Assembly: GCA_002869605.1 (NCBI GenBank)
Contig: PKUI01000160.1
Location: 1 to 16,085, forward strand
Length of the DNA: 16,085 nucleotides
Source: Desulfuromonas sp.
Lineage (GTDB): Bacteria > Desulfobacterota > Desulfuromonadia > Desulfuromonadales > SZUA-401
Direction: 5' to 3'
Numbering within the stretch: the first letter of the stretch is position 1; each line of letters starts with the position of its first letter. The notes beneath the pieces are model-generated. The model was not told where the DNA came from, made no database searches, and saw only the letters and a list, made by a program, of their open reading frames with translations. Below, piece by piece: positions 7,720 through 14,654 of this stretch. A program made the translations under genes and the position numbers.

Positions 7720-10422
7720 TTACGCTTTGCGGGAAATGATCGTCATCACCTTGTCGAGCAGCTCCTGCTGCTCCTGTTGGTGGCGGCGATGGGAACCGAC
7801 CGCCGGGGCGGCCGAGGCCTTGCGCCCGACATATTCGAGCTTACGCTTGAAAAGAGATTCCAACTGCGGCGCCAGGTAACCCCATGCCCCCATGTTCTGA
7901 GGCTCTTCCTGCAGCCAGACCAGCTGCGTTTGCTTGGGGAGTTGCTCGGCGATCTCGGTGAGTTCCTGACAGTTAAGCGGGTAGAGCTGCTCGATGCGTA
8001 CGATCGCGACCCCCTCCGGATTATCCTTTTCAAGATGAGCGGCAAGGTCATAGTAAATTTTGCCACTGCAGAGCAGCAGCGTCTGGCACTGCTGCGCTTC
8101 GGCGCCTTGGTAAATTGTATGGTGGAAGCTCCCCGTGGCGAGTTCGTCAAGCGTCGAGATGCAGGCCGGGTGACGCAGCAGGCTTTTGGGCGTGAATACC
8201 ACCAGCGGTCTGCGGAAGGAGAGCTTGACCTGGCGGCGCAGCAGGTGGAAAAGTTGCGCCGGTGTGCTCGGGGTGACGACGAACATGTTGCTGTCGGCGC
8301 ACAGGGACAGGAAGCGTTCGATGCGCGCGCTGGAGTGCTCCGGTCCCTGGCCCTCATAGCCATGCGGCAGGAACATGATCAGGCCGCTGCTGCGATCCCA
8401 CTTGGTGCCGCTGCCGGCAATGAACTGGTCGATAACCACCTGGGCGCCGTTGGCGAAGTCACCGAACTGGGCCTCCCAGATGATCAGCCCGTGAGGGGTC
8501 TCGAGGGAGTAGCCGTATTCGAAGCCGAGTACCGCGGCTTCGCTGAGCATGCTGTTGTAGATCTGGATGTCCGCCTGACCTTTTTCGAGAAAGGCCAAGG
8601 GTACCAGCAGTTGCCCGGTCTTCTGGTCGACCAGGGTTGAGTGACGCTGGTTGAAGGTCCCGCGGCGGGAGTCCTGCCCCGAGAGCCGTACCGGGGTTTT
8701 TTCGGTCAGCAGCGAGGCGAAGGCGAGGTGCTCTGCGGTGCCCCAGTCAATCCCGCTGTCGCCAAGCACGCTTTCTTTCCTTTTTTCGAGCAGTTTGGCG
8801 ATCTTGCGGTGGGCGTTGAAACCCTCGGGGATACGTGCGAGCTTTTCGGCCAGTGTGTGCAGGGTTTCAGGTGCAACGCCGGTGGCCGGCTGCTCGAGGG
8901 CATAGTCGCGCTGGATCGATTCCCATTTTGCGTTGAAGCCGATCTGCTGCGGTTGCGGTTGGGCCTCAAGGGCCTGGTCGAGACGCTGTTGAATCTGTTC
9001 GGACTGTTGTTCGAGGGTGCTGGCCGCAAAGCCCTGCTCGATCAGACGCTGTCCATAGACGTCATGCAGCGGTGGCCGCTGGCGGATCCGCTCGTACATC
9101 AGGGGTTGGGTGAAGAACGGCTCGTCCCCCTCGTTGTGGCCGTAACGGCGGTAGCAGATAACCTCGACGACCACGTCCTTGCCGAACTGTTGACGGTATT
9201 CAAGGGCCAGGCGCGCCGCGTACACGGCGGCTTCCGGGTCTTCACCGTTGACATGGAAAATCGGCACCGAGAGCAGCTTGGCGACGTCTGTGGCGTAGAG
9301 GGTGGAGCGGGCGTGTACCGGTTCGGTGGTGAAGCCGATCTGGTTGTTGAGCACGATGTGGAAGGTTCCACCCGACTGGTAGCCGTCGAGCTGGGAGAGG
9401 TTCAAGACCTCGGTGACCACCCCCTGTCCGGCGAAGGCGGCATCACCGTGAATCAGTACCGGGAGAACTTTTTTCTTGCCGCCCGGGCCATAGCCGACGA
9501 GGCGTGCGCGGCTCTTGCCGATGACCACCGGATCGACCACTTCGAGGTGGCTGGGGTTGGCGGCCAGGCTCAGGTGAAGAGAGCGCCCGTCACCCAGGTC
9601 GATGTCGTTGGAGTAGCCCTTGTGGTATTTGACGTCCCCATCGCCGACAAAGGCGAGTTCGAGATTGTCCTTGAACTCGGCGAAGATATTTTCCAACGGC
9701 TTGCCGAAGATGTTGGCGAGTACGTTGAGGCGTCCGCGGTGGGCCATGCCCATCACCAGATCTTTGACGCCGCTGTCACTGGCACAGCGTGCCAGGGCAT
9801 CGAGCAGCGGTATGATCACTTCGCCACCCTCGAGGGAGAAGCGCTTCTGACCGAGGAACTTTTTGTGCAGGAAGGCTTCGAAGAGGGTCGCTTCCTGCAG
9901 GCGGGCCAGGATCGCGAGCTTCTCGTCGTGCGAAAATTCGGCCCGGTTGCGGTTCGGCTCCATGCGGTCGATCAGCCACTGGCGTTCGGCCGGATCCTGG
10001 ATATGCATGAATTCAACCCCAATGGACCTGCAGTAGGTGTCATGCATGACGGCGAGGATCTCGTCGAGGGTCGCCTTTTCCTTGAGAAAACGGCGGGTGA
10101 CGAAGGCTGTGTCACGGTCCGAATCGCTGAGCCCGAACTCCGACAGTTCGAGCTGCGGGTGTTTCTTGGGACAGGGGCTCAACGGATCGGTGCAGGCGAG
10201 CAGGTGGCCGATGCTGCGGTAGCGGTAGAGCAGTGACTGCACTCCGGACTGCTTGAGGGCATCGGCGAGGCTTGCCGTCTGACCGTCCGGGAGACGGTTG
10301 CGGCCTAGCTCAAAGCCCTGAAAGAAAGCCTGCCAGTCGCTACCTACGGCGTCGGGGTTCTGTTGCCAGAGACGATACTGCTCATCGAGGTAATCGCTGC
10401 TGAGGTTTTCCAGAAAGTTCAC
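7720..10422 (-). CDS. sucA: 2-oxoglutarate dehydrogenase E1 component (thiamine diphosphate-dependent)
   Basis: This 900-residue protein decarboxylates 2-oxoglutarate and loads the succinyl group on the lipoyl arm of SucB, the NAD-linked step of the TCA cycle. The N-terminus (FLENLSSDYLDEQYRLWQQNPD) is typical of SucA. Also seen are MAHRGRLNVL, the thiamine-diphosphate motif GDG (260-262), HGDAAFAGQGVVTEVLNLSQL with H325, and GHNEGDEP (428-435). The C-terminal half has LPHGYEGQGPEHSSARIERFL and the closing WLQEEPQNMGAWGYL. The length is close to that of E. coli (933). The start is GTG at 10422, preceded by GGGAGA about ten bases upstream; no better start is in frame. It heads the sucA-sucB-lpd operon behind a strong promoter and a structured leader. 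An intact OGDH is noteworthy because many relatives use a ferredoxin-linked oxidoreductase instead. Confidence 0.96.
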   Translation of the reverse strand: MNFLENLSSDYLDEQYRLWQQNPDAVGSDWQAFFQGFELGRNRLPDGQTASLADALKQSGVQSLLYRYRSIGHLLACTDPLSPCPKKHPQLELSEFGLSDSDRDTAFVTRRFLKEKATLDEILAVMHDTYCRSIGVEFMHIQDPAERQWLIDRMEPNRNRAEFSHDEKLAILARLQEATLFEAFLHKKFLGQKRFSLEGGEVIIPLLDALARCASDSGVKDLVMGMAHRGRLNVLANIFGKPLENIFAEFKDNLELAFVGDGDVKYHKGYSNDIDLGDGRSLHLSLAANPSHLEVVDPVVIGKSRARLVGYGPGGKKKVLPVLIHGDAAFAGQGVVTEVLNLSQLDGYQSGGTFHIVLNNQIGFTTEPVHARSTLYATDVAKLLSVPIFHVNGEDPEAAVYAARLALEYRQQFGKDVVVEVICYRRYGHNEGDEPFFTQPLMYERIRQRPPLHDVYGQRLIEQGFAASTLEQQSEQIQQRLDQALEAQPQPQQIGFNAKWESIQRDYALEQPATGVAPETLHTLAEKLARIPEGFNAHRKIAKLLEKRKESVLGDSGIDWGTAEHLAFASLLTEKTPVRLSGQDSRRGTFNQRHSTLVDQKTGQLLVPLAFLEKGQADIQIYNSMLSEAAVLGFEYGYSLETPHGLIIWEAQFGDFANGAQVVIDQFIAGSGTKWDRSSGLIMFLPHGYEGQGPEHSSARIERFLSLCADSNMFVVTPSTPAQLFHLLRRQVKLSFRRPLVVFTPKSLLRHPACISTLDELATGSFHHTIYQGAEAQQCQTLLLCSGKIYYDLAAHLEKDNPEGVAIVRIEQLYPLNCQELTEIAEQLPKQTQLVWLQEEPQNMGAWGYLAPQLESLFKRKLEYVGRKASAAPAVGSHRRHQQEQQELLDKVMTIISRKA

Positions 10423-10449
10423 AAGTGCACTTCTCCCGAGCGGCCAAGA

Positions 10450-10477
10450 GGGTCGTTACTCTGGGGGGTGACGACCC
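10450..10477 (-). promoter_or_regulatory. Hairpin in the sucA leader
   Basis: GGGTCGT (10450-10456) and ACGACCC (10471-10477) form a seven-base-pair stem in the roughly 115-base leader of sucA, ending about twelve bases before its ribosome-binding site. No T-run follows, so it is not a terminator. A second small inverted repeat, CACTG (10512-10516) with CAGTG (10522-10526), lies between it and the promoter, about ten bases past the expected start of transcription. Either could bind a regulator or affect mRNA stability. Confidence 0.4.
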
Positions 10478-10542
10478 GGGACGCTCATGATGTCATCGGC
10501 ATGGCAAACGCCACTGGCAGGCAGTGACAGTATCGACTCGCC

Positions 10543-10571
10543 AGTATAGCAAGCGGCCTAGGGGGGTGCAA
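10543..10571 (-). promoter_or_regulatory. Extended -10 sigma70 promoter of the suc operon
   Basis: On the - strand TTGCAC (10566-10571) is followed after exactly 17 bases by TATACT (10543-10548), which is preceded by TGC, an extended -10 element. Transcription should begin near 10536. The match is strong enough to explain high housekeeping expression independent of the thioesterase and lipA upstream. Confidence 0.72.
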
Positions 10572-10593
10572 TCGCCGGATGTTAAATGAGGCT

Positions 10594-10956
10594 TCAGCTG
10601 CCGGGATAAAGTGGCTGTTTGTTGCCGTTTTCGTCGACGCTGACGAAGGAGACCAGGTTGTCAAAGACATGGAGTTCTTCATCGGCTCCTGGGGCATCGG
10701 CGTAGACGTCGACTGCGTAGGTCACGGAAGTACGGCTCTGACGACGTTGCTCGATATGAAAGCGCAGGATTGAGCCGTTGTGCACCGGCTGGCGGAAGTG
10801 GATCTGCTCCATGCCGATGGTCACAAACTTTACTCCCGAAAAGTCACGGCTGGCCGCCAGCCAGGCGAGCTCGTCGACCCACTTGAGCAGTTGGCCGCCA
10901 AACAGGAATCCGTGGTGATTCAGATGTTCCGGGCGTACCAGGGTGAAGGTGTCCAT
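10594..10956 (-). CDS. Acyl-CoA thioesterase, YciA-like hotdog fold
   Basis: The 120-residue protein matches the small hotdog acyl-CoA hydrolases. The motif HLNHHGFLFGGQLLKWVDELA (residues 11-31) contains the conserved Asn-x-x-Gly-x-x-Phe-Gly-Gly turn and the acidic residue D28. VTIGMEQIHFRQPVHNGSIL follows, as in the YciA/BFIT type (YciA itself is about 132 residues). Such enzymes cleave acyl-CoA thioesters in the cytosol; the chain-length preference cannot be read from sequence. The ATG at 10956 has AGGAGA about eight bases upstream. The gene starts 23 bases after the lipA stop with no terminator between, so it is probably in a lipA operon. No terminator is seen between it and the suc promoter. 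A link to lipoate or CoA-ester turnover around 2-oxoglutarate dehydrogenase is possible but only contextual. Confidence 0.83.
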   Translation of the reverse strand: MDTFTLVRPEHLNHHGFLFGGQLLKWVDELAWLAASRDFSGVKFVTIGMEQIHFRQPVHNGSILRFHIEQRRQSRTSVTYAVDVYADAPGADEELHVFDNLVSFVSVDENGNKQPLYPGS

Positions 10957-10979
10957 ACCCGTACTTCTCCTAGCGTAAT

Positions 10980-11843
10980 TCAGGTGAGGGTGCCCTGTAG
11001 TTGTTGCTGGTCGGCGTAATAGGAGGAACGTACCAGGGGGCCTGCGGCGACACTGGTAAAGCCGAGCTCGCGAGCCTGGATCTCGAGCTCGGAGAACTCC
11101 TCGGGGGTGACGTAGCGCTCTATCGGTGCATGGTCACGACTCGGCGCGAGATACTGGCCGAGGGTCAGCATGCTCACCCCGACCTCGCGCAAGTCATGGA
11201 GTACCGCAAGTAGTTCATCGCGGGTTTCTCCGAGACCGAGCATCAATCCCGACTTGGTGCGCGGTGCGCCGAAGCGGTTGGCGTCCTTCAGCAGCTGGAG
11301 CGAGCGATTATATTCGGCTCCGCAGCGGATCTGGGTATAGAGACGGGGTACGGTTTCGAGGTTGTGGCCGAGGATGTCGGGAGCTGCTGCAAGGATCGTC
11401 TGCAGGGCTCTCTTGTCCCCCTGCAGGTCGGGGATCAGCAGCTCAATCGAGCAGTCGGGGGCTGCCGCACGAATGGCGCGGGTGGTCGCTGCAAACAGGG
11501 AGGCGCCACCATCCTGGAGGTCGTCACGCGTGACCGAGGTGATGACGGCGTGGCGTAGCTCCAGTTCGGCGATCGCGGTGGCGACTTTATGCCCTTCCTG
11601 CGGGTCGGGGGTTTGCGGTGGTGACGTGGTGACGTTACAGAAACGGCAATCGCGGGTGCAGCGGTCGCCGAGGATCATGAAGGTTGCGGTGCCGCGTGTC
11701 CAGCATTCACCCTGGTTGGGACAGGCGGCGCTGCGGCAGACCGAGTGGAGCCCCTGTTCACGGTGGTAGCGGTCAATGCGGAGGTAATCGGTTCCGGACG
11801 GGTAGCGGACCTTGAGCCAGGCCGGCTTACGCAGCTGTTTCAC
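10980..11843 (-). CDS. lipA: Lipoyl synthase (radical SAM)
   Basis: LipA inserts two sulphur atoms into the octanoyl group on lipoyl domains, using S-adenosylmethionine and two iron-sulphur clusters. In the 287-residue product the auxiliary cluster motif CRSAACPNQGEC has C36, C41 and C47, and the radical-SAM motif CTRDCRFC has C62, C66 and C69. The TSVTRDDLQDGGA segment and the C-terminal RSSYYADQ, which provides the conserved serine ligand, are also present. The frame is open 14 codons further upstream, but GTG at 11843 has AAGGAG (plus-strand CTCCTT, 11851-11856) seven bases away and gives the usual N-terminus, so it is preferred. It has a candidate promoter of its own just behind the rubredoxin terminator. 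Its substrate SucB is encoded a short distance downstream, a sensible pairing. No lipB is in the window. Confidence 0.96.
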   Translation of the reverse strand: MKQLRKPAWLKVRYPSGTDYLRIDRYHREQGLHSVCRSAACPNQGECWTRGTATFMILGDRCTRDCRFCNVTTSPPQTPDPQEGHKVATAIAELELRHAVITSVTRDDLQDGGASLFAATTRAIRAAAPDCSIELLIPDLQGDKRALQTILAAAPDILGHNLETVPRLYTQIRCGAEYNRSLQLLKDANRFGAPRTKSGLMLGLGETRDELLAVLHDLREVGVSMLTLGQYLAPSRDHAPIERYVTPEEFSELEIQARELGFTSVAAGPLVRSSYYADQQQLQGTLT

Positions 11844-11875
11844 GAGGGATCTCCTTGCCTGTGCAATCTGCAGGC

Positions 11876-11904
11876 ACGATAGCACAGCCGGGGGACCGTG
11901 AAAA
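11876..11904 (-). promoter_or_regulatory. Candidate promoter of lipA-thioesterase
   Basis: On the - strand TTTTCA (11899-11904) and TATCGT (11876-11881) are 17 bases apart, and the latter is preceded by TGC (extended -10). The site sits between the rubredoxin terminator and the lipA ribosome-binding site, where a promoter is needed. The -35 overlaps the T-run of the terminator. The match is moderate. Confidence 0.4.
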
Positions 11905-11930
11905 GAAAACGCGCCGCAAGCTGCGGCGCG
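11900..11930 (-). terminator. Intrinsic terminator of the rubredoxin gene
   Basis: CGCGCCGCA (11910-11918) pairs with TGCGGCGCG (11922-11930) around a three-base loop. On the - strand the stem is followed by TTTTCTTTTC (11900-11909). It lies 26 bases after the rubredoxin stop codon. Confidence 0.88.
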
Positions 11931-11956
11931 CTTTACCTTCCAGTGCGGAGAGGTGT

Positions 11957-12115
11957 TTAGACCGGTTCAAAGTTTGACTTGTCGGCACCGCACAGTGGGC
12001 AAACCCAGTCTTCGGGAAGATCTTCGAAAGCGGTTCCCGGGTCGACACCATTTGCCGGATCCCCCTCGGCGGGGTCGTAGATGTAGTCACAGATTACGCA
12101 ACGATACTTGGCCAT
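11957..12115 (-). CDS. Rubredoxin
   Basis: A 52-residue protein with the complete rubredoxin pattern: C6-V-I-C9 and C39-P-L-C42 bind a single iron, with the conserved aromatic residues Y4, Y11, Y13, F30 and W37 around it and the [12 protein letters not shown] loop. Rubredoxins are small cytosolic one-electron carriers. In anaerobes they commonly serve oxygen and superoxide reduction (rubredoxin-oxygen oxidoreductase, superoxide reductase) and rubrerythrin; no such partner is in this window. The ATG at 12115 has a perfect AGGAGG five bases upstream. The gene appears monocistronic, with a promoter at 12156-12183 and its own terminator. Because it is so short it is easily missed by length-filtered gene calling. 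Confidence 0.97.
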   Translation of the reverse strand: MAKYRCVICDYIYDPAEGDPANGVDPGTAFEDLPEDWVCPLCGADKSNFEPV

Positions 12116-12155
12116 GAAAACCTCCTGATGTTAAAAGCTGGTGTACAGGTTCCAT

Positions 12156-12183
12156 AGTTTAATCGATTTGGCGCGACAGGCAA
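12156..12183 (-). promoter_or_regulatory. Candidate promoter of the rubredoxin gene
   Basis: On the - strand TTGCCT (12178-12183) and TAAACT (12156-12161) are spaced by 16 bases, giving a start near 12149 and a short leader of about 34 bases. Each box matches the sigma70 consensus at four of six positions. Confidence 0.45.
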
Positions 12184-12249
12184 ACGGCGGGGTTGTTTTC
12201 AGGGAAAGAAAAAGCGCGACCCGTGAAAAAATGGCCACCGGGGGAAGTA

Positions 12250-12275
12250 AAGGGCGCCTCTTGCGGGGCGCCCTT
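12250..12275 (-). terminator. Intrinsic terminator of elbB
   Basis: AAGGGCGCC (12250-12258) pairs with GGCGCCCTT (12267-12275) around an eight-base loop. On the - strand the stem runs into TTTACTT. It lies 26 bases past the elbB stop. The T-run is short and interrupted, but the stem is very stable. Confidence 0.75.
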
Positions 12276-12301
12276 GCTCGTTGCGGGTTACGCTTGCGGG
12301 G

Positions 12302-12964
12302 TCAGATGAGCTCAAGCAGGGTCTTGACGGTTTTTTCAATGCCGTCGGCCGCTTCGCTGATCCGTCCGGCCAGCATGTAGGCCGGGGTGGTAACCAGCTT
12401 GTTCTCCTTGTCCACCACGAAATCCTGGACCGGGCAATCGACATGCGTGGATCCCATCGCCTCGACGGCGGAAGCCGTGTCGCTGTCGTTGCCGATGGTC
12501 AGCTGGTGCTTGAGCTGTTCCTTGCCGAGGACACGTGCGACCAGGGCCGGAGCGATGCACACGGCCGCCAACGGTTTCTTGGCGGTGACCGTGTCCCGTA
12601 CCAGGCGCGCCACCTCCGGATTGACATCGCAATCAGGTCCTTTGACGGCGAAGTTGCACAGGTTCTTGGCCGCACCGAAGCCTCCCGGCAGGATCAGGGC
12701 GTCGAAATCGTTGACCGAGATATCCTTGATGTCAGAGATGTTGCCACGGGTGATGCGCGCCGACTCGACCAGCACGTTGCGTTTTTCGTCCTCGGCGACT
12801 TCCCCTTTGAGGTGGTTGATGACGTGCATCTGCTCGATGTCAGGTGCCATACAGACCGCTTCGGCTCCCGCGCGGTCGATGGCAAGCAGGGTGATGACGG
12901 ATTCGTAGATTTCGCTGCCGTCGTAAACGCCGCAGCCGGAAAGGATTACGCCAATTTTTGCCAT
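12302..12964 (-). CDS. elbB: ElbB-like DJ-1/PfpI (class I glutamine amidotransferase-like) protein
   Basis: The 220-residue protein matches ElbB, historically called isoprenoid biosynthesis protein with amidotransferase-like domain; the E. coli protein is of similar length and has been assigned weak glyoxalase activity. Seen here are the N-terminal IGVILSGCGVYDGSEIYE, the LILPGGFGAAKNLCNFA strand-loop, the nucleophile elbow AAVCIAPALVARVLG with C136, and the STHVDCPVQDFVVDKENKLVTTPAYML segment. A GGAGGT sits eight bases before the ATG. No partner metabolic gene is adjacent. The XRE-cupin regulator upstream lies in the same direction, with a 125-base gap carrying inverted repeats, so it may be regulated from there. 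The physiological role is not settled even in E. coli; detoxification of reactive carbonyls is one proposal. Confidence 0.9.
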   Translation of the reverse strand: MAKIGVILSGCGVYDGSEIYESVITLLAIDRAGAEAVCMAPDIEQMHVINHLKGEVAEDEKRNVLVESARITRGNISDIKDISVNDFDALILPGGFGAAKNLCNFAVKGPDCDVNPEVARLVRDTVTAKKPLAAVCIAPALVARVLGKEQLKHQLTIGNDSDTASAVEAMGSTHVDCPVQDFVVDKENKLVTTPAYMLAGRISEAADGIEKTVKTLLELI

Positions 12965-12989
12965 GTGTTCACCTCCACTGGAAACGCGT

Positions 12990-13048
12990 CATTTGAAATG
13001 AGGGGCTTTTGACAAGAAAAGTTTCGTGTATTAACCGGGAGTTGTCAA
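12990..13048. promoter_or_regulatory. Inverted repeats upstream of elbB, candidate operator/promoter region
   Basis: TTGACAA (13009-13015) and TTGTCAA (13042-13048) form a perfect inverted repeat with 33-base centre spacing. The right arm read on the - strand provides a consensus TTGACA -35 box for elbB, although the -10 at the right distance (GAAACT) is poor. Nearer the gene is the palindrome CATTTGAAATG (12990-13000). Both are typical operator geometries, but short enough to occur by chance. Confidence 0.35.
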
Positions 13049-13089
13049 GCTGTCGCCTGGAGGCGATGTTGTGTGGTGGTGAGGGTCGG

Positions 13090-13686
13090 TCAGAATTCGT
13101 GGGAAAAAAGCACCGCCAGCGCGCGGGCCGGCTGGGAGCCGCGGGCGACAAAGCCGTGGGGCTCGGTCGATTCGTAGTAGACCGAGTCGCCGGGATTCAG
13201 GGTCATGACCTGCTCGCCGAAGTGCATCTCGAGGGAGCCCTCGAGGAGGAATAAAAATTCTTCCCCTTCATGGCTGACCTGCAGTTCTTCGCGCCATTCG
13301 TCGATCTGGAATTCGACCAGGAACGGTTCCATGTTCTTGTTGCGCTTACCGTAGGCGAGGGAGTGGTAGGTGTAGGGTGCCGGAGGCGTGTCGGCCAGGC
13401 TACGACGGCGCAGCTCGTGGCGACCTTCGGCGCGGACCAGCAGGCATTTTTCGGCGTGGTCGTCTTCTTGAAAGAAGGTGTGCAGACCGACCTTAAGGGC
13501 CTTGGAAATTCGCAGCAGGGTGGCGATCGGCGGGATAACCTGGTCGTTTTCAATCTGTGAGAGCAACGGTTTGGAGAGCCCCGTGGCATCGGAAAGCGAC
13601 TGCAGTGTCAGACGTCTTTCCTGACGAAGGCGGCGGATTTTCAGGCCGATACAGAGCTCTTTGACTTCTTCGCGAATGTTTTCCAT
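13090..13686 (-). CDS. XRE-family transcriptional regulator with C-terminal cupin domain
   Basis: The 198-residue protein joins a Cro/CI-type helix-turn-helix (about residues 13-66; LTLQSLSDATGLSKPLLSQIENDQVIPP) to a small cupin sensor (about 115-195). The cupin has VSHEGEEFLFLLEGSLEMHFG, with H139 and E143 as likely metal or ligand residues, and LNPGDSVYYESTEPHGF, with H177. Such proteins (PuuR/SutR-like) usually bind a small metabolite in the cupin and repress a neighbouring operon or themselves. ATG 13686 is preferred because AGGGGG lies about seven bases upstream; a GTG seven codons earlier (13707) is in frame but precedes that site. It lies upstream of elbB in the same direction and divergent from the HAD gene. 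The target genes and effector cannot be told from sequence. Confidence 0.92.
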   Translation of the reverse strand: MENIREEVKELCIGLKIRRLRQERRLTLQSLSDATGLSKPLLSQIENDQVIPPIATLLRISKALKVGLHTFFQEDDHAEKCLLVRAEGRHELRRRSLADTPPAPYTYHSLAYGKRNKNMEPFLVEFQIDEWREELQVSHEGEEFLFLLEGSLEMHFGEQVMTLNPGDSVYYESTEPHGFVARGSQPARALAVLFSHEF

Positions 13687-13709
13687 GCCTACCCCCTGAT
13701 ATCCCACGC

Positions 13710-13738
13710 TATTTACCTTGCTCGGCGTGTCAAGTCAA
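13710..13738 (-). promoter_or_regulatory. Candidate promoter of the XRE-cupin regulator
   Basis: On the - strand TTGACT (13733-13738) is followed after 17 bases by TAAATA (13710-13715), which would start transcription about 17 bases before the ATG. The -35 is part of a tandem TTGACTTGACA, and its complement TGTCAAG also occurs in the elbB upstream region (13043-13049), a possible shared operator half-site. Confidence 0.4.
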
Positions 13739-13806
13739 GGGGGTTGCGTGCCGGATTGCCCGTAACTCTTCGGCTGTGTTAACGTGCGAGACGAAGGGGG
13801 CGGATT

Positions 13807-14541
13807 GTGAACAGAGTTGACAGGGGATTGCACGGGCTGCTGTTTGACCTTGACGGGACGCTGGCTCAGGTCGAGATGCAACGGTTCATCCCCGCTTATC
13901 TTGATGATTTGGCGTTGCAGTTCGGTGCCCAGGTGGAGAGAACGCGTTTCAGCCGTGTGGCCCGTCAGGCGGTGCTTGCGCTGCTGGCTCGTGGGGACGC
14001 CAATATGACCAACCGTGAGCGCTACGTGGCGCTGATCGAGGCGCAGCTTGAAATCCCGGTCGCGTTGTTTGAGGAGCGTTTGGCGGACTGGCTTGTCGAG
14101 GGATTGCCCCGTCTGGCGCACCATGTGACGCCGGTTTCTGGGGCACGTGCACTGCTCGACTACTGCTTCAGTCTCAAGGTCCCGGTAATTCTGGCGACCA
14201 ACCCGGTTTTCCCACGGGCCATGATCGATGCTCGCCTGCGCTGGGCCGGACTCGATGATTACCCGTTCGACCTGATCACCAGTTACGAGAACAGTCGCTA
14301 TTGCAAGCCGCAGTCGGGGTACTTCAAGGATCTTCTCGCGTCTTTCGGGGGGGAGCCGCACGCTTGGCTGATGGTGGGGAATGATACGGAACACGACCTG
14401 GCGGCTGCAAAGCTCGGTATGCCGACCTTTTTGGCGGATACCTTTATGATTGACCGCCTGGAGGGCAATTTTAGCAGCGATTATCGTGGCAGTCTTGATG
14501 ACCTGCTTGCTATGATGCGTGACGGGCATCTCTTCCAGTGA
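13807..14541 (+). CDS. HAD-superfamily hydrolase (phosphatase)
   Basis: The 244-residue protein shows all four HAD motifs: FDLDGT with nucleophile D14 and D16, ATNP with T131 (ILATNPVFP), K167 in CKPQSGYF, and the acidic metal site GNDTEHD with D193 and D197. A helical cap of about 100 residues follows motif I, as in phosphoglycolate-phosphatase-like enzymes. It probably hydrolyses a small phosphorylated metabolite in the cytosol; the substrate cannot be predicted. The start is GTG at 13807, preceded by AAGGGGG; no nearby ATG gives motif I. It is divergent from the XRE-cupin regulator and 113 bases before the HtrA protease, which has its own promoter. A six-base-pair inverted repeat without a T-run (14566-14586) lies after its stop. 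Confidence 0.9.
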   Translation: MNRVDRGLHGLLFDLDGTLAQVEMQRFIPAYLDDLALQFGAQVERTRFSRVARQAVLALLARGDANMTNRERYVALIEAQLEIPVALFEERLADWLVEGLPRLAHHVTPVSGARALLDYCFSLKVPVILATNPVFPRAMIDARLRWAGLDDYPFDLITSYENSRYCKPQSGYFKDLLASFGGEPHAWLMVGNDTEHDLAAAKLGMPTFLADTFMIDRLEGNFSSDYRGSLDDLLAMMRDGHLFQ

Positions 14542-14595
14542 ATCGGGTGAGCGCTGGTCCGCAAGGGCATGCGACGTTGTCATGCCGGGGAATAA

Positions 14596-14624
14596 TTGAC
14601 ACAACCCCCTTTTTTCGCTAACAT
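14596..14624 (+). promoter_or_regulatory. Sigma70-like promoter of the HtrA protease gene
   Basis: A perfect TTGACA (14596-14601) is followed after exactly 17 bases by TAACAT (14619-14624), giving a start near 14631 and a short leader of about 24 bases. The perfect -35 and spacing make this one of the best promoter candidates in the window. It looks vegetative rather than a sigmaE-type stress promoter. Confidence 0.7.
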
Positions 14625-14654
14625 TTCCCTGTTTTTCGAGGTGGGATAGCGACC

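Noticed and set aside
7429..10236. Two abutting + strand open frames (403 and 531 codons) opposite sucB and sucA
   Set aside because: They share one frame broken by a single TGA at 8638-8640, an apparent giant antisense gene, but the - strand encodes unmistakable SucA and SucB. Antisense openness follows from codon bias.
13052..13066. Small hairpin CGCC-TGGA-GGCG downstream of the XRE-cupin gene as a terminator
   Set aside because: Only a four- to five-base-pair stem with no T-run on the - strand; read-through into elbB seems as likely.
14566..14586. GGCATG/CATGCC hairpin after the HAD gene as an intrinsic terminator
   Set aside because: The stem has only six base pairs and no T-run follows, so it is at best a weak or Rho-assisted end.
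13735..14604. 289-codon - strand open frame opposite the HAD gene
   Set aside because: All four HAD motifs are on the + strand; the - strand product has no recognisable domain.
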